Positions 15,543 to 24,624 of a DNA stretch of 60,058 bases are shown piece after piece. Position numbers and translations under genes: made by a program. The DNA is from Dehalococcoidia bacterium (GTDB taxonomy: Bacteria > Chloroflexota > Dehalococcoidia > UBA2979), in contig JAPYRK010000013.1 in the NCBI GenBank assembly GCA_029941115.1, positions 1 through 60,058 on the forward strand, in the 5' to 3' direction. The stretch's first letter is position 1, and every line of letters starts with the position of its first letter. The notes below the pieces were generated by a model. It worked only from the letters and a program-made list of their open reading frames with translations, was not told the DNA's origin and made no database searches.

Positions 15543-17963
15543 ATGTCACTTTCCAGCGGTAAGTCAGATATGAGGCCTTTGTCCGAGCTTCGGGTGCTTG
15601 AAATATCTGATGGAGTCGCTGGCGCGTATGCGGGTCGATTACTTGGTGATCTTGGTGCACGTGTTATCAAAGTCGAAGATAAGACTGGTGTTGGACTGAG
15701 AACACTTGGACCTTTTCCACCCACTACACCAGGTGATATCGAGGCTGGCGGATTGCACTTGGCGCTTGATGCCGGCAAAGAATCGATCATTGTTGATCTC
15801 CAGAAACCCAGTGGCGCTGCGAGGCTGGAAAAACTAGTCTCTCGTGTCGATATTGTGCTTCTATCAAGCTCGACCAAGCTTGATAGAAGTTCGTTAGATC
15901 AGCAAGTCGCTCTCAGAGATAAGAATCGAGAATTAGTGTTAGGGGTTCATACGCCTTTTGGCGTGGATGGCCCCTATTCAGACAGATCTTCGAGCGAAAT
16001 AGTTGACTATGCAATGGGCGGCTACATGTATTTCTCAGGTGATCCTGAGCGGGAACCGTTGCTGGCACCTGGATTCCAGGGCGAATTTCATGCTGGGATG
16101 CAACTTGCATTTGGGGCAATGGCAGGCGCATATCACTCGTTAAAGACAGGCCGAGGCCAGACAGTTGAGGTCTCGACTTTTGAAAGCATGCTTAATGCAC
16201 ATTCCTGGCTCACAAGCTCCTGGACTCATGAAGGAATAGTTCAGTCTAGAAAAGAAACATGGATTACAAAATGTTTAGATGGGCACGTTTTCTGGATGCC
16301 TCGTCCGGATCCTCAATTTTTTGGGATGATAGACCGACCAGATTTACTTGACGATCCTCGACTTAATTCAATGCTTGAATTCCGAGATGCTGTGCCGGAA
16401 TATCGAGCAGCTTTTTCTGACTGGGCAAAAAATCGAAACAAGCAGGATATTTATCATGAGGCTCAGGCTCTTAGAATTGCAATTACTCCAGTCAATGACG
16501 CCAGTGACCTAATGCACAGTGAGCAGCTTCGCGCCAGAGATTTTTGGCGAACGACTAATTCTCCTATAGGTGAAATTGAGATACCCGGGCCGCCGTGGAA
16601 TTTTAGCGATGTAAAACTGGGTCCAGAGTTGCGCGCACCCTATCTGGGTGAACATCAGGAATTGGAGCTTGAGGACCGTCCGCCCAGGATTCACGGCAAG
16701 CTTGAGATGTCTTCCGAGCTGCCTCTCTCTGGTGTGCGTGTTCTGGAGGTTACTGCTAATTGGGCCGGCCCTCTAGCTGGAAGACACTTGGGTGATTTGG
16801 GTGCGGATGTTATAAAAGTTGAAGTTGCTAAGAAGCCTGCTACTAGGGCAGTAACATATCCCGGCCAACAGGGCTGGGATACCGCTCACAACCGCGCTGC
16901 CTATTTTAACTTGTTGAACAGAAATAAGCGTGATATTGGTGTTGACTTGTCTGATCCAGCTGGTCGTGATTTATTTCTAGAGCTTGTAGAACACTGTGAT
17001 ATCGTGCTCGAAAATAACAGCGCTCGAGTGTTTCCAAGTCTCGGGCTTGACTACAAGAATCTTCAGACTCGTAACGAAGAGTTAATTATGTGCTCGATGT
17101 CGGGTATGGGGCTAGGTGGCCCAGAAATGCAGTATCTGGCATATGGTTCAAATATCGAGGCTTCGAGCGGATTTGTGGCAAGACTTGGGTATTCTGAGGA
17201 TTCTATTTTTTCCTCGGGATCTTTTTATGCCGACCCCATTTGTGGCACACATGGTGCGATCGGTCTGGTGGCATCACTTTTTTCTCGGGATAGTGGGACT
17301 GACGACCGGCGAGGCCGTTTCATTGATATGTCTTTGCAAGAATCTGGAATTATGTTCAGTACAGAAGCGATCATGAACTTTCAGCTGCGGAATGAAGTCA
17401 TGGCCCCTGTGGCCAATAAATCAAACAGATGGGCACCTCAGGGTGTATACGCGACGATTGGTGATGATTGCTGGATTTCAATTGCCTGTGAAACCGATGC
17501 TGACTGGGTCAACTTATGTCGGATTATTTTCGGAGATGAGTCGAGTGCAGAGTATATCTCGAAATTTGCTGACATGTCCGTGCGTAAAGAATTCCACGCA
17601 GAAATCGATGAATTGATTTCTGCGTGGACGGCAAGACTTAATCATAATGAAGCAACGAAAATTCTCCAAGCCGGAGGAATAAATGCAGGCCCTGTCTTGC
17701 AGAACTGGGAAATAGTATCAGACCCGCATTTATTCGCCCGAGACTACTTTGTTGACATTGTGCACCCTGATGTTGGGCATTATCGATGGGATGGATTTCC
17801 CTGGAAATTCAGTGTGACTGAGCCCCAAATCCGACGACCTGCACCACTTTTTGGAGAACATACGGTCGAAATTTGTGAGGAGATTGCTGGCTTGAGCCAA
17901 GATGAAATTGAACAACTGAAACAATCAGGAGTTGTACAGGATGAGTTGGAATTAGCCACTTGA
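15543..17963 (+). CDS. double-length CaiB/BaiF CoA-transferase (two tandem family III domains)
   Basis: The 806-residue chain is two CaiB domains in a row. Domain 1 starts LSELRVLEISDGVAGAYAG with LLGDLGARVIKVEDKTG; domain 2 starts near residue 392 with LSGVRVLEVTANWAGPLAG, RHLGDLGADVIKVEVAKK and NRNKRDIGVDL. Each half has its own C-terminal cap. Normal family members are about 400 residues and act as interlocked dimers, so the fusion may be a covalent pseudo-dimer. The presumed catalytic Asp is present in domain 1 (SEIVDYAMGG) but is not obvious in domain 2, where the matching region reads YGSNIEASSG. Neighbouring TPP lyase suggests it activates a carboxylic acid to the CoA ester that is then cleaved. 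Confidence 0.9.
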   Translation: MSLSSGKSDMRPLSELRVLEISDGVAGAYAGRLLGDLGARVIKVEDKTGVGLRTLGPFPPTTPGDIEAGGLHLALDAGKESIIVDLQKPSGAARLEKLVSRVDIVLLSSSTKLDRSSLDQQVALRDKNRELVLGVHTPFGVDGPYSDRSSSEIVDYAMGGYMYFSGDPEREPLLAPGFQGEFHAGMQLAFGAMAGAYHSLKTGRGQTVEVSTFESMLNAHSWLTSSWTHEGIVQSRKETWITKCLDGHVFWMPRPDPQFFGMIDRPDLLDDPRLNSMLEFRDAVPEYRAAFSDWAKNRNKQDIYHEAQALRIAITPVNDASDLMHSEQLRARDFWRTTNSPIGEIEIPGPPWNFSDVKLGPELRAPYLGEHQELELEDRPPRIHGKLEMSSELPLSGVRVLEVTANWAGPLAGRHLGDLGADVIKVEVAKKPATRAVTYPGQQGWDTAHNRAAYFNLLNRNKRDIGVDLSDPAGRDLFLELVEHCDIVLENNSARVFPSLGLDYKNLQTRNEELIMCSMSGMGLGGPEMQYLAYGSNIEASSGFVARLGYSEDSIFSSGSFYADPICGTHGAIGLVASLFSRDSGTDDRRGRFIDMSLQESGIMFSTEAIMNFQLRNEVMAPVANKSNRWAPQGVYATIGDDCWISIACETDADWVNLCRIIFGDESSAEYISKFADMSVRKEFHAEIDELISAWTARLNHNEATKILQAGGINAGPVLQNWEIVSDPHLFARDYFVDIVHPDVGHYRWDGFPWKFSVTEPQIRRPAPLFGEHTVEICEEIAGLSQDEIEQLKQSGVVQDELELAT

Positions 17964-18048
17964 TGTCGATGATTTTTTCTCGAACAACACAATGAGAGCG
18001 TTCGGAGCTACCATCTTGAAAATATACAATAAGTGGAGGAATTAGATT

Positions 18049-19713
18049 ATGAGCACTGCTCCAGAGGGAATCAGCGGTTCTGAGTTGTTAGCCCGTCAAA
18101 TGAGAGAAGAAGGTGTTGAAGATCTCTTTTATATAATGGGTGGCCCGATTATCGAGGTAGCTGGATTCGCTGCGGATCAAGGCATAAGAACTATCGATTG
18201 TCGACATGAACAGGGAGCGTCATTTGCGGCTCACGGCTACGCCAGAGTTAAGCGTCAGCCAGGTGTATGCCTAGCAGCATCAGGACCTGCAACTACCAAC
18301 TTATTAACAGGTATGGCAAACGCCTATCTCGACTGTGTCCCGATTATCGCATTGGGCGGATCTGCGTCTTTACGAGCTCATGACACGGACGCGTTTCAGG
18401 AGTATGACCAGTTAGCTATGGCACGACCAGTGACAAGATGGGCTGGCCGTGTAAATCATACGGATCGACTCCCAGAATATTTCAACATGGCTCGTCGAAA
18501 AGCGATCACTGGTAAACCGGGTCCGACATATCTTGATCTTCCGGGCGAGGTTCTTTATGGGAGAGTTGAGCAGGAATCTGTATGGTTTCCAAAAGGAGGG
18601 ACACCAGCCCCTCGCCCTTATCCTGACGAGAGTGAAATTGAAAAAGCAATTGAACTTCTATCCAAAGCGGAGAGACCCGTCGTCATTGCGGGCTCGGGAG
18701 TATTTTGGTCAGCAGCTGGGGAGCAACTGCGAGAGTTCGTTGAGGCTACCCAGATTCCTTTTTTTACAACCCCTCAAGCTCGAGGTATTGTCCCAGAAGA
18801 TCACGATTTGGCCTATCTGGGCGCCAGAGGACAAGCATTTCGTGAAGCAGATGTAATTGTTGTGGTAGGAACTCGATTTAACTTCATTATTTCATTTGGA
18901 CATGCACCTCGATTCGCCCCCGATGTAAAAGTTATTCATATTGATGTAGACGCGAGCGAACTCGGACATAATCGTCCAGTTGACGTCCCAATAGCTGCGG
19001 ATGCCCGTGTTGCACTTGCCAAGTTAACAGTGGCAGCAAAAGATGCAGGGATCGGTACTTCAGATAGTTGGCGGGCACAATTGGCCGAACTTGATGACCG
19101 AAAACGTGAGCAGAGCCGGATGTCAGCGCAAAGCGATCAGACTCCGATACATCCGCTCAGGGTAGCTGAAGAGATAGTAAATTTTGTTGACAGAGATGCG
19201 ATTATTTCAGTTGATGGTATGGAGACGCTTAACTTTGGGAGACAATGGATTCCGTCATTTGTCGAGGGCGCGAGATTGAATTCCGGACCTAATGGATGTA
19301 TGGGTGTTGGGATACCTTTTGCGATGGGTGCCCAAGTCGCGGCGCCAGGTCGTCAGGTTGTTGCGTTTGTCGGCGACGGGTCCTTTCTAATGAATATCCA
19401 GGAATTCGATACGATGGTTCGTCATGACCTTCCGGTTATTGCCGTCGTCAGTAATAATGGCGGTTGGACTGGTGGTGAGAACACAACACCTGGTAGAAGC
19501 TTAGGCTTTGATCAGCAATATCACAAAGTGGTTGAGGCACTCGGCGGATACGGTGAGTTAGTTACGGATCCGAACGATCTCCACAATGCTTTGGAGCGGG
19601 CTGCTGAGAGTGGAAAGCCGTCCTGTATTAATGTTCATGTTGAGGAGCACGCCAGAGCTACAACTGTCGCGTTTGGTGGTTATTCCACAATGATGTCTCG
19701 ATCGGACGCCTAA
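18049..19713 (+). CDS. thiamine-diphosphate enzyme, acetolactate synthase / oxalyl-CoA decarboxylase / 2-hydroxyacyl-CoA lyase superfamily
   Basis: The 554-residue protein has the three-domain POX-like architecture: an N-terminal PYR domain with catalytic Glu54 in CRHEQGASFAAHGYAR, a central nucleotide-binding-like domain, and a C-terminal PP domain with GDGSFLMNIQEFDTM ending in NN (Mg-TPP motif). GKPGPTYLDLPGEVL and QEYDQLAMARPVTRWAGRV resemble oxalyl-CoA decarboxylase and 2-hydroxyacyl-CoA lyase more than IlvB, and a genuine IlvB occurs at 49964. Together with the upstream double CoA-transferase, cleavage or decarboxylation of a 2-hydroxy- or 2-oxoacyl-CoA is the best guess. A GGAGG Shine-Dalgarno precedes the ATG. 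Confidence 0.85.
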   Translation: MSTAPEGISGSELLARQMREEGVEDLFYIMGGPIIEVAGFAADQGIRTIDCRHEQGASFAAHGYARVKRQPGVCLAASGPATTNLLTGMANAYLDCVPIIALGGSASLRAHDTDAFQEYDQLAMARPVTRWAGRVNHTDRLPEYFNMARRKAITGKPGPTYLDLPGEVLYGRVEQESVWFPKGGTPAPRPYPDESEIEKAIELLSKAERPVVIAGSGVFWSAAGEQLREFVEATQIPFFTTPQARGIVPEDHDLAYLGARGQAFREADVIVVVGTRFNFIISFGHAPRFAPDVKVIHIDVDASELGHNRPVDVPIAADARVALAKLTVAAKDAGIGTSDSWRAQLAELDDRKREQSRMSAQSDQTPIHPLRVAEEIVNFVDRDAIISVDGMETLNFGRQWIPSFVEGARLNSGPNGCMGVGIPFAMGAQVAAPGRQVVAFVGDGSFLMNIQEFDTMVRHDLPVIAVVSNNGGWTGGENTTPGRSLGFDQQYHKVVEALGGYGELVTDPNDLHNALERAAESGKPSCINVHVEEHARATTVAFGGYSTMMSRSDA

Positions 19714-19736
19714 CGTTCGTCTTCGAGGGTGCTTAA

Positions 19737-20900
19737 ATGTTAAGTCGATTTGAGTCTGATCTGGAAGATGCACTCGGTGCGGGGGAGATTCCCGGACTTG
19801 TTGTCGGACTGACATCGGGCGAGTCTACTCAATATGAGGCTGCATTTGGGATCCAATCGACTCGCACGTCTAGCCCGATGACAGTCGATACTGTCTTCAA
19901 TATTGCGTCCATGACTAAACCGATTGCAGGAGCCGCAGTTATGCAGCTGGTTGAAAAAGAGATTTTAGATCTAGATACACCTGCCAGTGCGATTATTCCA
20001 TATCTGGGGAACGTCGAAGTATTGGAAGGATTTAGTGCAACTGGTGAGGCGACCTTCCGATCACCTAAGAGACCAATAACATTGCGTCATCTCCTAACGC
20101 ACACGTCGGGCTTCAGCTCAGATTGGTGTAGTGCTCTTCTGGATCACTACATATCGGCCACTGGGCATCCCAGGATGTCTACTGGAAAAAAGAAAGCTTT
20201 GGAAGTTCCTTTGGTGTTTGATCCCGGTGAAAAGTGGGGATACGGAACCAGTCTTGATTGGGCGGGTTTGATACTTGAAGAAGTGACCGGTATTACTCTA
20301 CATGAATATATCAGGACTCAAATCACTGAGCCATTGGGCATGTTTGATACGACATACTTTCCCTCGGATGAGATGAAATCCAGAATGACATCGGTTCATA
20401 CACCTCAAGTGAGTGAAGGCTTTGAGGCTAGCGAACATGTCATCGTACTGGGGCGAGAGTATTGGGGCGGTGGTGGTGGCCTTTATTCGACTGTCGGCGA
20501 CTACATGAAATTTATTCGGATGATTCTGAATGATGGTAAGACAGCTAATTCCCAATTATTTAAGCCCGAGACCATCGAACTGATGACGCATAATGCGATG
20601 GGAGATAATCGAGTAGAGATGCTCATCTCGGCTCACAAAGATATTGCCAACGATGCAGAGTTTTTCCCAGGGTTGGAAAAAACATGGGGGCTTACGTTCC
20701 AGATTAATGAGCAAAAAACTTGGACTGGTCGATCTGCAGGATCGTTGAGTTGGTCAGGCATATTTAATACATACTTCTGGATAGATCGTGAGAGAAATAT
20801 CGGAGGTGTGTTCCTTTCCCAACTTCGCCCATGGATGGATGTATCAGCACTCGCTCTCTTTGAGAAATTTGAGGCATCGGTCTACAAAAATTTTGTTTAG
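19737..20900 (+). CDS. serine hydrolase, beta-lactamase/esterase EstB family
   Basis: The 387-residue protein has the penicillin-binding-protein-like Ser-x-x-Lys (Ser58, Lys61 in NIASMTKPIAG), a second motif around KWGYGTSLDWAG and a glycine-rich GREYWGGGGGLYST segment. No signal peptide, so it is probably a cytoplasmic carboxylesterase rather than a periplasmic beta-lactamase. It is 23 nt downstream of the TPP lyase, so it may cleave an ester or lactone in the same pathway. Confidence 0.85.
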   Translation: MLSRFESDLEDALGAGEIPGLVVGLTSGESTQYEAAFGIQSTRTSSPMTVDTVFNIASMTKPIAGAAVMQLVEKEILDLDTPASAIIPYLGNVEVLEGFSATGEATFRSPKRPITLRHLLTHTSGFSSDWCSALLDHYISATGHPRMSTGKKKALEVPLVFDPGEKWGYGTSLDWAGLILEEVTGITLHEYIRTQITEPLGMFDTTYFPSDEMKSRMTSVHTPQVSEGFEASEHVIVLGREYWGGGGGLYSTVGDYMKFIRMILNDGKTANSQLFKPETIELMTHNAMGDNRVEMLISAHKDIANDAEFFPGLEKTWGLTFQINEQKTWTGRSAGSLSWSGIFNTYFWIDRERNIGGVFLSQLRPWMDVSALALFEKFEASVYKNFV

Positions 20901-20904
20901 GGTG

Positions 20905-21879
20905 TTAGCTGGCGTCCCATGGAAGTGCTCGAGGTTGCAGGACCTGTCGTAACTCCCCGTCAGCGACGACAACGACTAGATCGAGCATTCCATACATGGC
21001 GGGGCTCATTCCTTTTATTGCTGTGGTGACCAGCTCCTGATCTATATGAGTGACGGCAGTGGTGACCACTAGCACCTTCATGTCAACTGTCGAAATATCT
21101 GATTGTTGTACACGCTTTAGTACTCGTCGAAGATCTCGTCGAACTGGGGTTCCATCATGGGGATCTAGTTCAGGTGGCGGTGAAATAACAGCAACTCCTG
21201 AATTTATTGTTTCGGGCAGGTGGGAAATAGTCCAGTGATCAAAGATATCTAACTTAGTTAGTTCACCTTCGCGTAGCAGCATTGCCTTATCACGTATCTG
21301 AGTCATCATGGATTCTACTTCTGCTCGCTCTTTCGGTAATCTTGATATTTTATGAGAATCTAAATGAAACGATCCTTGGACATCCTCAGATAAGGCAAGC
21401 CATTCTGTAGAAAAGCCTCCTGTAACGGACATGTAGGCGCCCGTATTTTCAAGCTTTGCGAGCGTTACAACTCGAGGTATCCTGATTTCTCTTCGCTCAT
21501 CAATTGGAATTCCACGCATTCCTTTTATAAGTTGAAGTCTCAATTCGGATAGGTAGGGTTCTGTCGACGGCAGTTGGACCTTTGGAGGGATCCAAACTGC
21601 GTAAGCGCCGTCTTCTATACTTTCATCAGAGACCGTGTCGTCAGAAAGTAAGGCACTAAGTTGGTCGGTTACCGCTGTAATTTCAGGTGCGTTCCACAGT
21701 TCAGCTATGAATACCCCGATCATTCGGTTTCGCTGAGTGATTAGTGCGTCAAATCCAATCATGTCATCATTCTTGGGAAGCTCATCCGTTGGTCGAAAAG
21801 TTCTGTAAAACCTCTCACTCATCCATGCTGCAAGAAGATGCAGGAGAACTGTTTGACTAGTTATTGGTGTTAGCGACAT
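20905..21879 (-). CDS. conserved-looking protein of unknown function
   Basis: I do not recognise this 324-residue protein. It is soluble, has no signal peptide or membrane segments, and combines a helical N-terminus (LLHLLAAWMSERFYRTF) with an alternating middle (DGAYAVWIPPKV, IRIPRVVTLAKLENTG) and a C-terminal half that may be a Rossmann-like sheet (VAVISPPPEL, VLVVTTAVTHID, LVVVVADGELRQV). It ends 4 nt from the convergent serine hydrolase gene and follows the small membrane protein gene by 32 nt, so the two minus-strand genes probably form an operon. Confidence 0.7.
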   Translation of the reverse strand: MSLTPITSQTVLLHLLAAWMSERFYRTFRPTDELPKNDDMIGFDALITQRNRMIGVFIAELWNAPEITAVTDQLSALLSDDTVSDESIEDGAYAVWIPPKVQLPSTEPYLSELRLQLIKGMRGIPIDERREIRIPRVVTLAKLENTGAYMSVTGGFSTEWLALSEDVQGSFHLDSHKISRLPKERAEVESMMTQIRDKAMLLREGELTKLDIFDHWTISHLPETINSGVAVISPPPELDPHDGTPVRRDLRRVLKRVQQSDISTVDMKVLVVTTAVTHIDQELVTTAIKGMSPAMYGMLDLVVVVADGELRQVLQPRALPWDAS

Positions 21880-21911
21880 GATAATTTTTTGTACTGCGCG
21901 ACAGATTTTGT

Positions 21912-22331
21912 CTATTCAGACGTAGCACTAGATTTCCGGAGAAGCCACGGATCGATTCCATTTTTTACTAGCTGACCAACGATGTTGATGTTTAGTCCGA
22001 GAAAAAGGAGAACGCAGAGTATTTTTACAAGGTTTGCGGGCAGACCAGAGCCATGTCCTGTGCGTTGAAGTATTACGACTAGTGAGATAGCTGCAAACAG
22101 GGTGATGCCTAAACCACCAATCCAATCCCAAGACTTGATAAAGCGCGAAAATGCACCAAGGATACCCGCGCCAATTGCAATATTCACTGCAACCCCACCG
22201 AGCACAGCTCCTAGCATTGACGTGTCATGAAAATCCCAGAGTTCAAAGGCTGAAAGGACCAGCCACATCGCGAGCATGGGAGCAATTGTTGCGAATGCGA
22301 TCCCTATCAGGTCACGTTTTTGAAAGCGCAT
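21912..22331 (-). CDS. small four-helix membrane protein
   Basis: The 139-residue protein has four hydrophobic segments: about 9-28 (IGIAFATIAPMLAMWLVL), 40-62 (GAVLGGVAVNIAIGAGILGA), 71-88 (IGGLGITLFAAISLVVIL) and 101-122 (LVKILCVLLFLGLNINIVGQ). No family assigned. It lies upstream of the unknown gene at 20905 on the same strand. Confidence 0.7.
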   Translation of the reverse strand: MRFQKRDLIGIAFATIAPMLAMWLVLSAFELWDFHDTSMLGAVLGGVAVNIAIGAGILGAFSRFIKSWDWIGGLGITLFAAISLVVILQRTGHGSGLPANLVKILCVLLFLGLNINIVGQLVKNGIDPWLLRKSSATSE

Positions 22332-22388
22332 TGATTAGACTCCTTTGCTGCTACCATGCTCTCTGATTGCACCCGTGGGTGCAATAGC

Positions 22389-23153
22389 TTATGTACCGCT
22401 TCTACTCTGCCCGCCGTCAACTGGCAAGGTCGCGCCGACGACCCAAGACGCCCTGGGCGAGGCCAGCCAGACAACTGCATCAGCGACCTCTTCAGGTCTG
22501 CCGAATCTGCCACCAGGAATTTCAACGCGAATAAATTCTGCCATTCCTTCAGGATCCGAGATCAGTCTGTTCCCCCACGAACCGCCTTCAAAGGCAATCG
22601 ATCCAGGCGCGATATTGTTCACTCTAATTCCGCCTGTCACCCAATCGCGGGCGTAGGCATTTGATAGTGCAATTTGCGCAGCCTTTGACGTTTGGTACTG
22701 AGCAGGTCCGCCATATTCTCGACCGAAGATTGAAGAAATATTTACCACGGCCGCATGAGTAGATTTCATTAACTCATCTTTGAGCGCCTCCATTACCAAC
22801 AAAGGTGCAAACGTGTTGAGTTCGAATGAAGCTCGCCAATTAGCTTCAATATCCATATTACGAATAGTTGCACCTGCGTTGTTAATTAATATATCGACCC
22901 CCTTTAATCGATCTTTCGTGCATTCTAAAATTTCGAGCGGTGCCGTCGCCTCGGTCACATCACAGGACAGAATTTCGACTTTTGAGGAGGTGATTCTTTC
23001 TAATTCAGTTTTTGTCTGTTCCAATGTTTCTTGGCCTCGCGCCACAAGAAGTAAGTTTGCACCTTCCGCAGCAAATGCTATTGCTATCGATTTCCCGATA
23101 CCACGTGACGCACCTGTGATGACGACTTTACTTTCTTTGAGTTTTAAATCCAT
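22389..23153 (-). CDS. SDR-family oxidoreductase
   Basis: The 254-residue classical SDR has VVITGASRGIGKSIAIAFAA, Arg in LLVARGQ (NADPH-type), NNAG, a Ser in VNISSIFG and YQTSKAAQIAL for catalysis, and a VDGGQSRSGT C-terminus. It is divergent from the enoyl-CoA hydratase-like gene starting at 23221. The 3-oxoacyl-reductase/glucose dehydrogenase branch is closest by motif; substrate unknown. Confidence 0.9.
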   Translation of the reverse strand: MDLKLKESKVVITGASRGIGKSIAIAFAAEGANLLLVARGQETLEQTKTELERITSSKVEILSCDVTEATAPLEILECTKDRLKGVDILINNAGATIRNMDIEANWRASFELNTFAPLLVMEALKDELMKSTHAAVVNISSIFGREYGGPAQYQTSKAAQIALSNAYARDWVTGGIRVNNIAPGSIAFEGGSWGNRLISDPEGMAEFIRVEIPGGRFGRPEEVADAVVWLASPRASWVVGATLPVDGGQSRSGT

Positions 23154-23220
23154 CGTAAAACAATCCTTTCGATTTGATGCTAATTTCGACTTTCTGGTGG
23201 GACTGCGTTACGCTCATCTT

Positions 23221-23970
23221 ATGAGTGTAGAGATAAAAATTATCGGGCAGATTGCAATCGTAAGCTTCAGTAAAGCTACGTCCACCTGTGGAATCCCTGA
23301 ATCTGAGTCGTTATTTAATGTCCTCCAGAATATAGAGCATAACGAGAATATTGATGTAGTTATATTGAGGAACGTCGAACGGTATGGTGCTGAGTGGCAT
23401 CTAATTACTGAGCCTGAGGATGCCAGTATTCAGAGTAGGATCTCCAATCTAGTCGCCGGTATTGACCTCTTGTCACGTTTCCGGCAGCCAGTTATAGCGA
23501 CTGCCGACGGAAAAACTACTGGTCCAGGAATGGAACTGTTCCTATCGGCAGATATCCGTTTGTGCGCTAGCGCAGCATCATTTGGTTTGCAAGGTATTAT
23601 GAATGGATTTTTGCCGCTTAGTGGCGCGGGGCAGCGCCTTACTCGTGCGATTGGGCGCCCAAGTTCGCTTAGACTGCTATTACTCGGGGAACTCATTAAT
23701 TCGGATGAATCACTGCGTGTTGGGTTGGTGTCTTCGCTCTCAGACGATAGTTTTAAGGCGGCACTTGCGCTGGCAAAAACTATTTCAAGTCGGGGACCTC
23801 TGGCAATCAGAGCGGCTAAAGAGGCTCTTTATCGAGGTGGAGAGATGACTCTTGCGCAAGGCCTGCGATATGAATTAGATTTGACGATTTTGTTGCAATC
23901 GACGTCTGATCGAGCTGAGGGTGTTAGTGCCTTTATGGAAAAGCGCCAGCCTCAATTCGAGGGTAAATAA
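23221..23970 (+). CDS. enoyl-CoA hydratase/isomerase family protein, degenerate oxyanion loop
   Basis: A longer open frame starts at 22780, but that extension is antisense to the SDR; ATG 23221 (MSVEIKIIGQIAIVSFSKA) gives the normal 249-residue crotonase size. The usual SAGADL oxyanion segment is replaced by YGAEWHLI, while the second half is typical: TTGPGMELFLSADIRLCA, LGELINSDESLRVGLV and GPLAIRAAKEAL. The Glu of GNGG-type hydratases is not obvious, so it may be an isomerase, hydrolase or inactive homologue. It precedes the two small paralogous genes. Confidence 0.85.
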   Translation: MSVEIKIIGQIAIVSFSKATSTCGIPESESLFNVLQNIEHNENIDVVILRNVERYGAEWHLITEPEDASIQSRISNLVAGIDLLSRFRQPVIATADGKTTGPGMELFLSADIRLCASAASFGLQGIMNGFLPLSGAGQRLTRAIGRPSSLRLLLLGELINSDESLRVGLVSSLSDDSFKAALALAKTISSRGPLAIRAAKEALYRGGEMTLAQGLRYELDLTILLQSTSDRAEGVSAFMEKRQPQFEGK

Positions 23971-24084
23971 TCTTATTCCGGGAATAAAGACAGCGACTTG
24001 TTGGCACATAGGTTTTCTTTTCTCCGGTCTGTACTATCCTTTACAACAATACATAATCGTGAACCGCAAATAGTGGGGGTATCA

Positions 24085-24336
24085 ATGAACGTTGTACTGA
24101 ATACTGATGAGACAAATGTCGTTCTGGCATTAGTGACATCTCAAATCTTGGACCATTTGGATTTATCACCTGAGGGTAAGGAATTAATTCGAGATTGGAG
24201 ACGTGATCACAATATCGGATCCAGTAGACTGAATGAATTTGCTCTCGACTTAAATGAGGCTGTGGGAAATTTCATTGATGACAATACTCGCCGAATGGTT
24301 CGTCAAAGAGGAAAAATTAAAACTCTCGAGCGTTAG
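24085..24336 (+). CDS. small unknown protein, first of two tandem paralogues
   Basis: From ATG 24085 (after GTGGGGGTATCA) the product has 83 residues. The core TDETNVVLALVTSQILDHLD, LSPEGKELIRDWRRD and RLNEFALDLNEAV is mostly helical. It resembles the next gene over about 55 residues: shared positions include DE near the start, VITS/VTSQ, HLDLSPE against DLDLTAED, and a Trp at the end of the second helix. Family unknown. Confidence 0.65.
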   Translation: MNVVLNTDETNVVLALVTSQILDHLDLSPEGKELIRDWRRDHNIGSSRLNEFALDLNEAVGNFIDDNTRRMVRQRGKIKTLER

Positions 24337-24371
24337 TTGAAAAGTTGCCAGTTTATCAAGGAGTACGATAA

Positions 24372-24608
24372 ATGAAAGTTGAATTTACTGTAGACGAATG
24401 CCATCAGATGTTTGAGGCAGTTATTACTAGCCTGAACGATCTAGATTTGACAGCGGAAGATAAGTACGCACTGACAAATTGGCAAACGAATGATATGAAG
24501 CCCGGATTTGTATTGATGAATTATCTTGCTGAAAAAATAAATAGTGAAGTTCAAGGTCAGCACGATCGCTCTGAGGTATCTCCAATCAAAAAGCCTGATT
24601 GGGCTTGA
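24372..24608 (+). CDS. small unknown protein, second of two tandem paralogues
   Basis: The 78-residue product begins MKVEFTVDECHQMF and has EAVITSLNDLDLTAEDK and YALTNWQTND, VLMNYLAEKIN. It aligns with the preceding small gene over most of its length and is preceded by AAGGAG about 7 nt before the ATG. The Cys in DECHQ is not shared with the paralogue. It overlaps none of its neighbours and ends 16 nt before the next enoyl-CoA hydratase. Function unknown. Confidence 0.7.
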   Translation: MKVEFTVDECHQMFEAVITSLNDLDLTAEDKYALTNWQTNDMKPGFVLMNYLAEKINSEVQGQHDRSEVSPIKKPDWA

Positions 24609-24624
24609 AGCTAAATCTGAATTT

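Noticed and set aside
22780-23220. N-terminal extension of the crotonase gene at 23221
   Set aside because: The extension is antisense to the SDR gene and gives a non-crotonase sequence; ATG 23221 gives the normal length.
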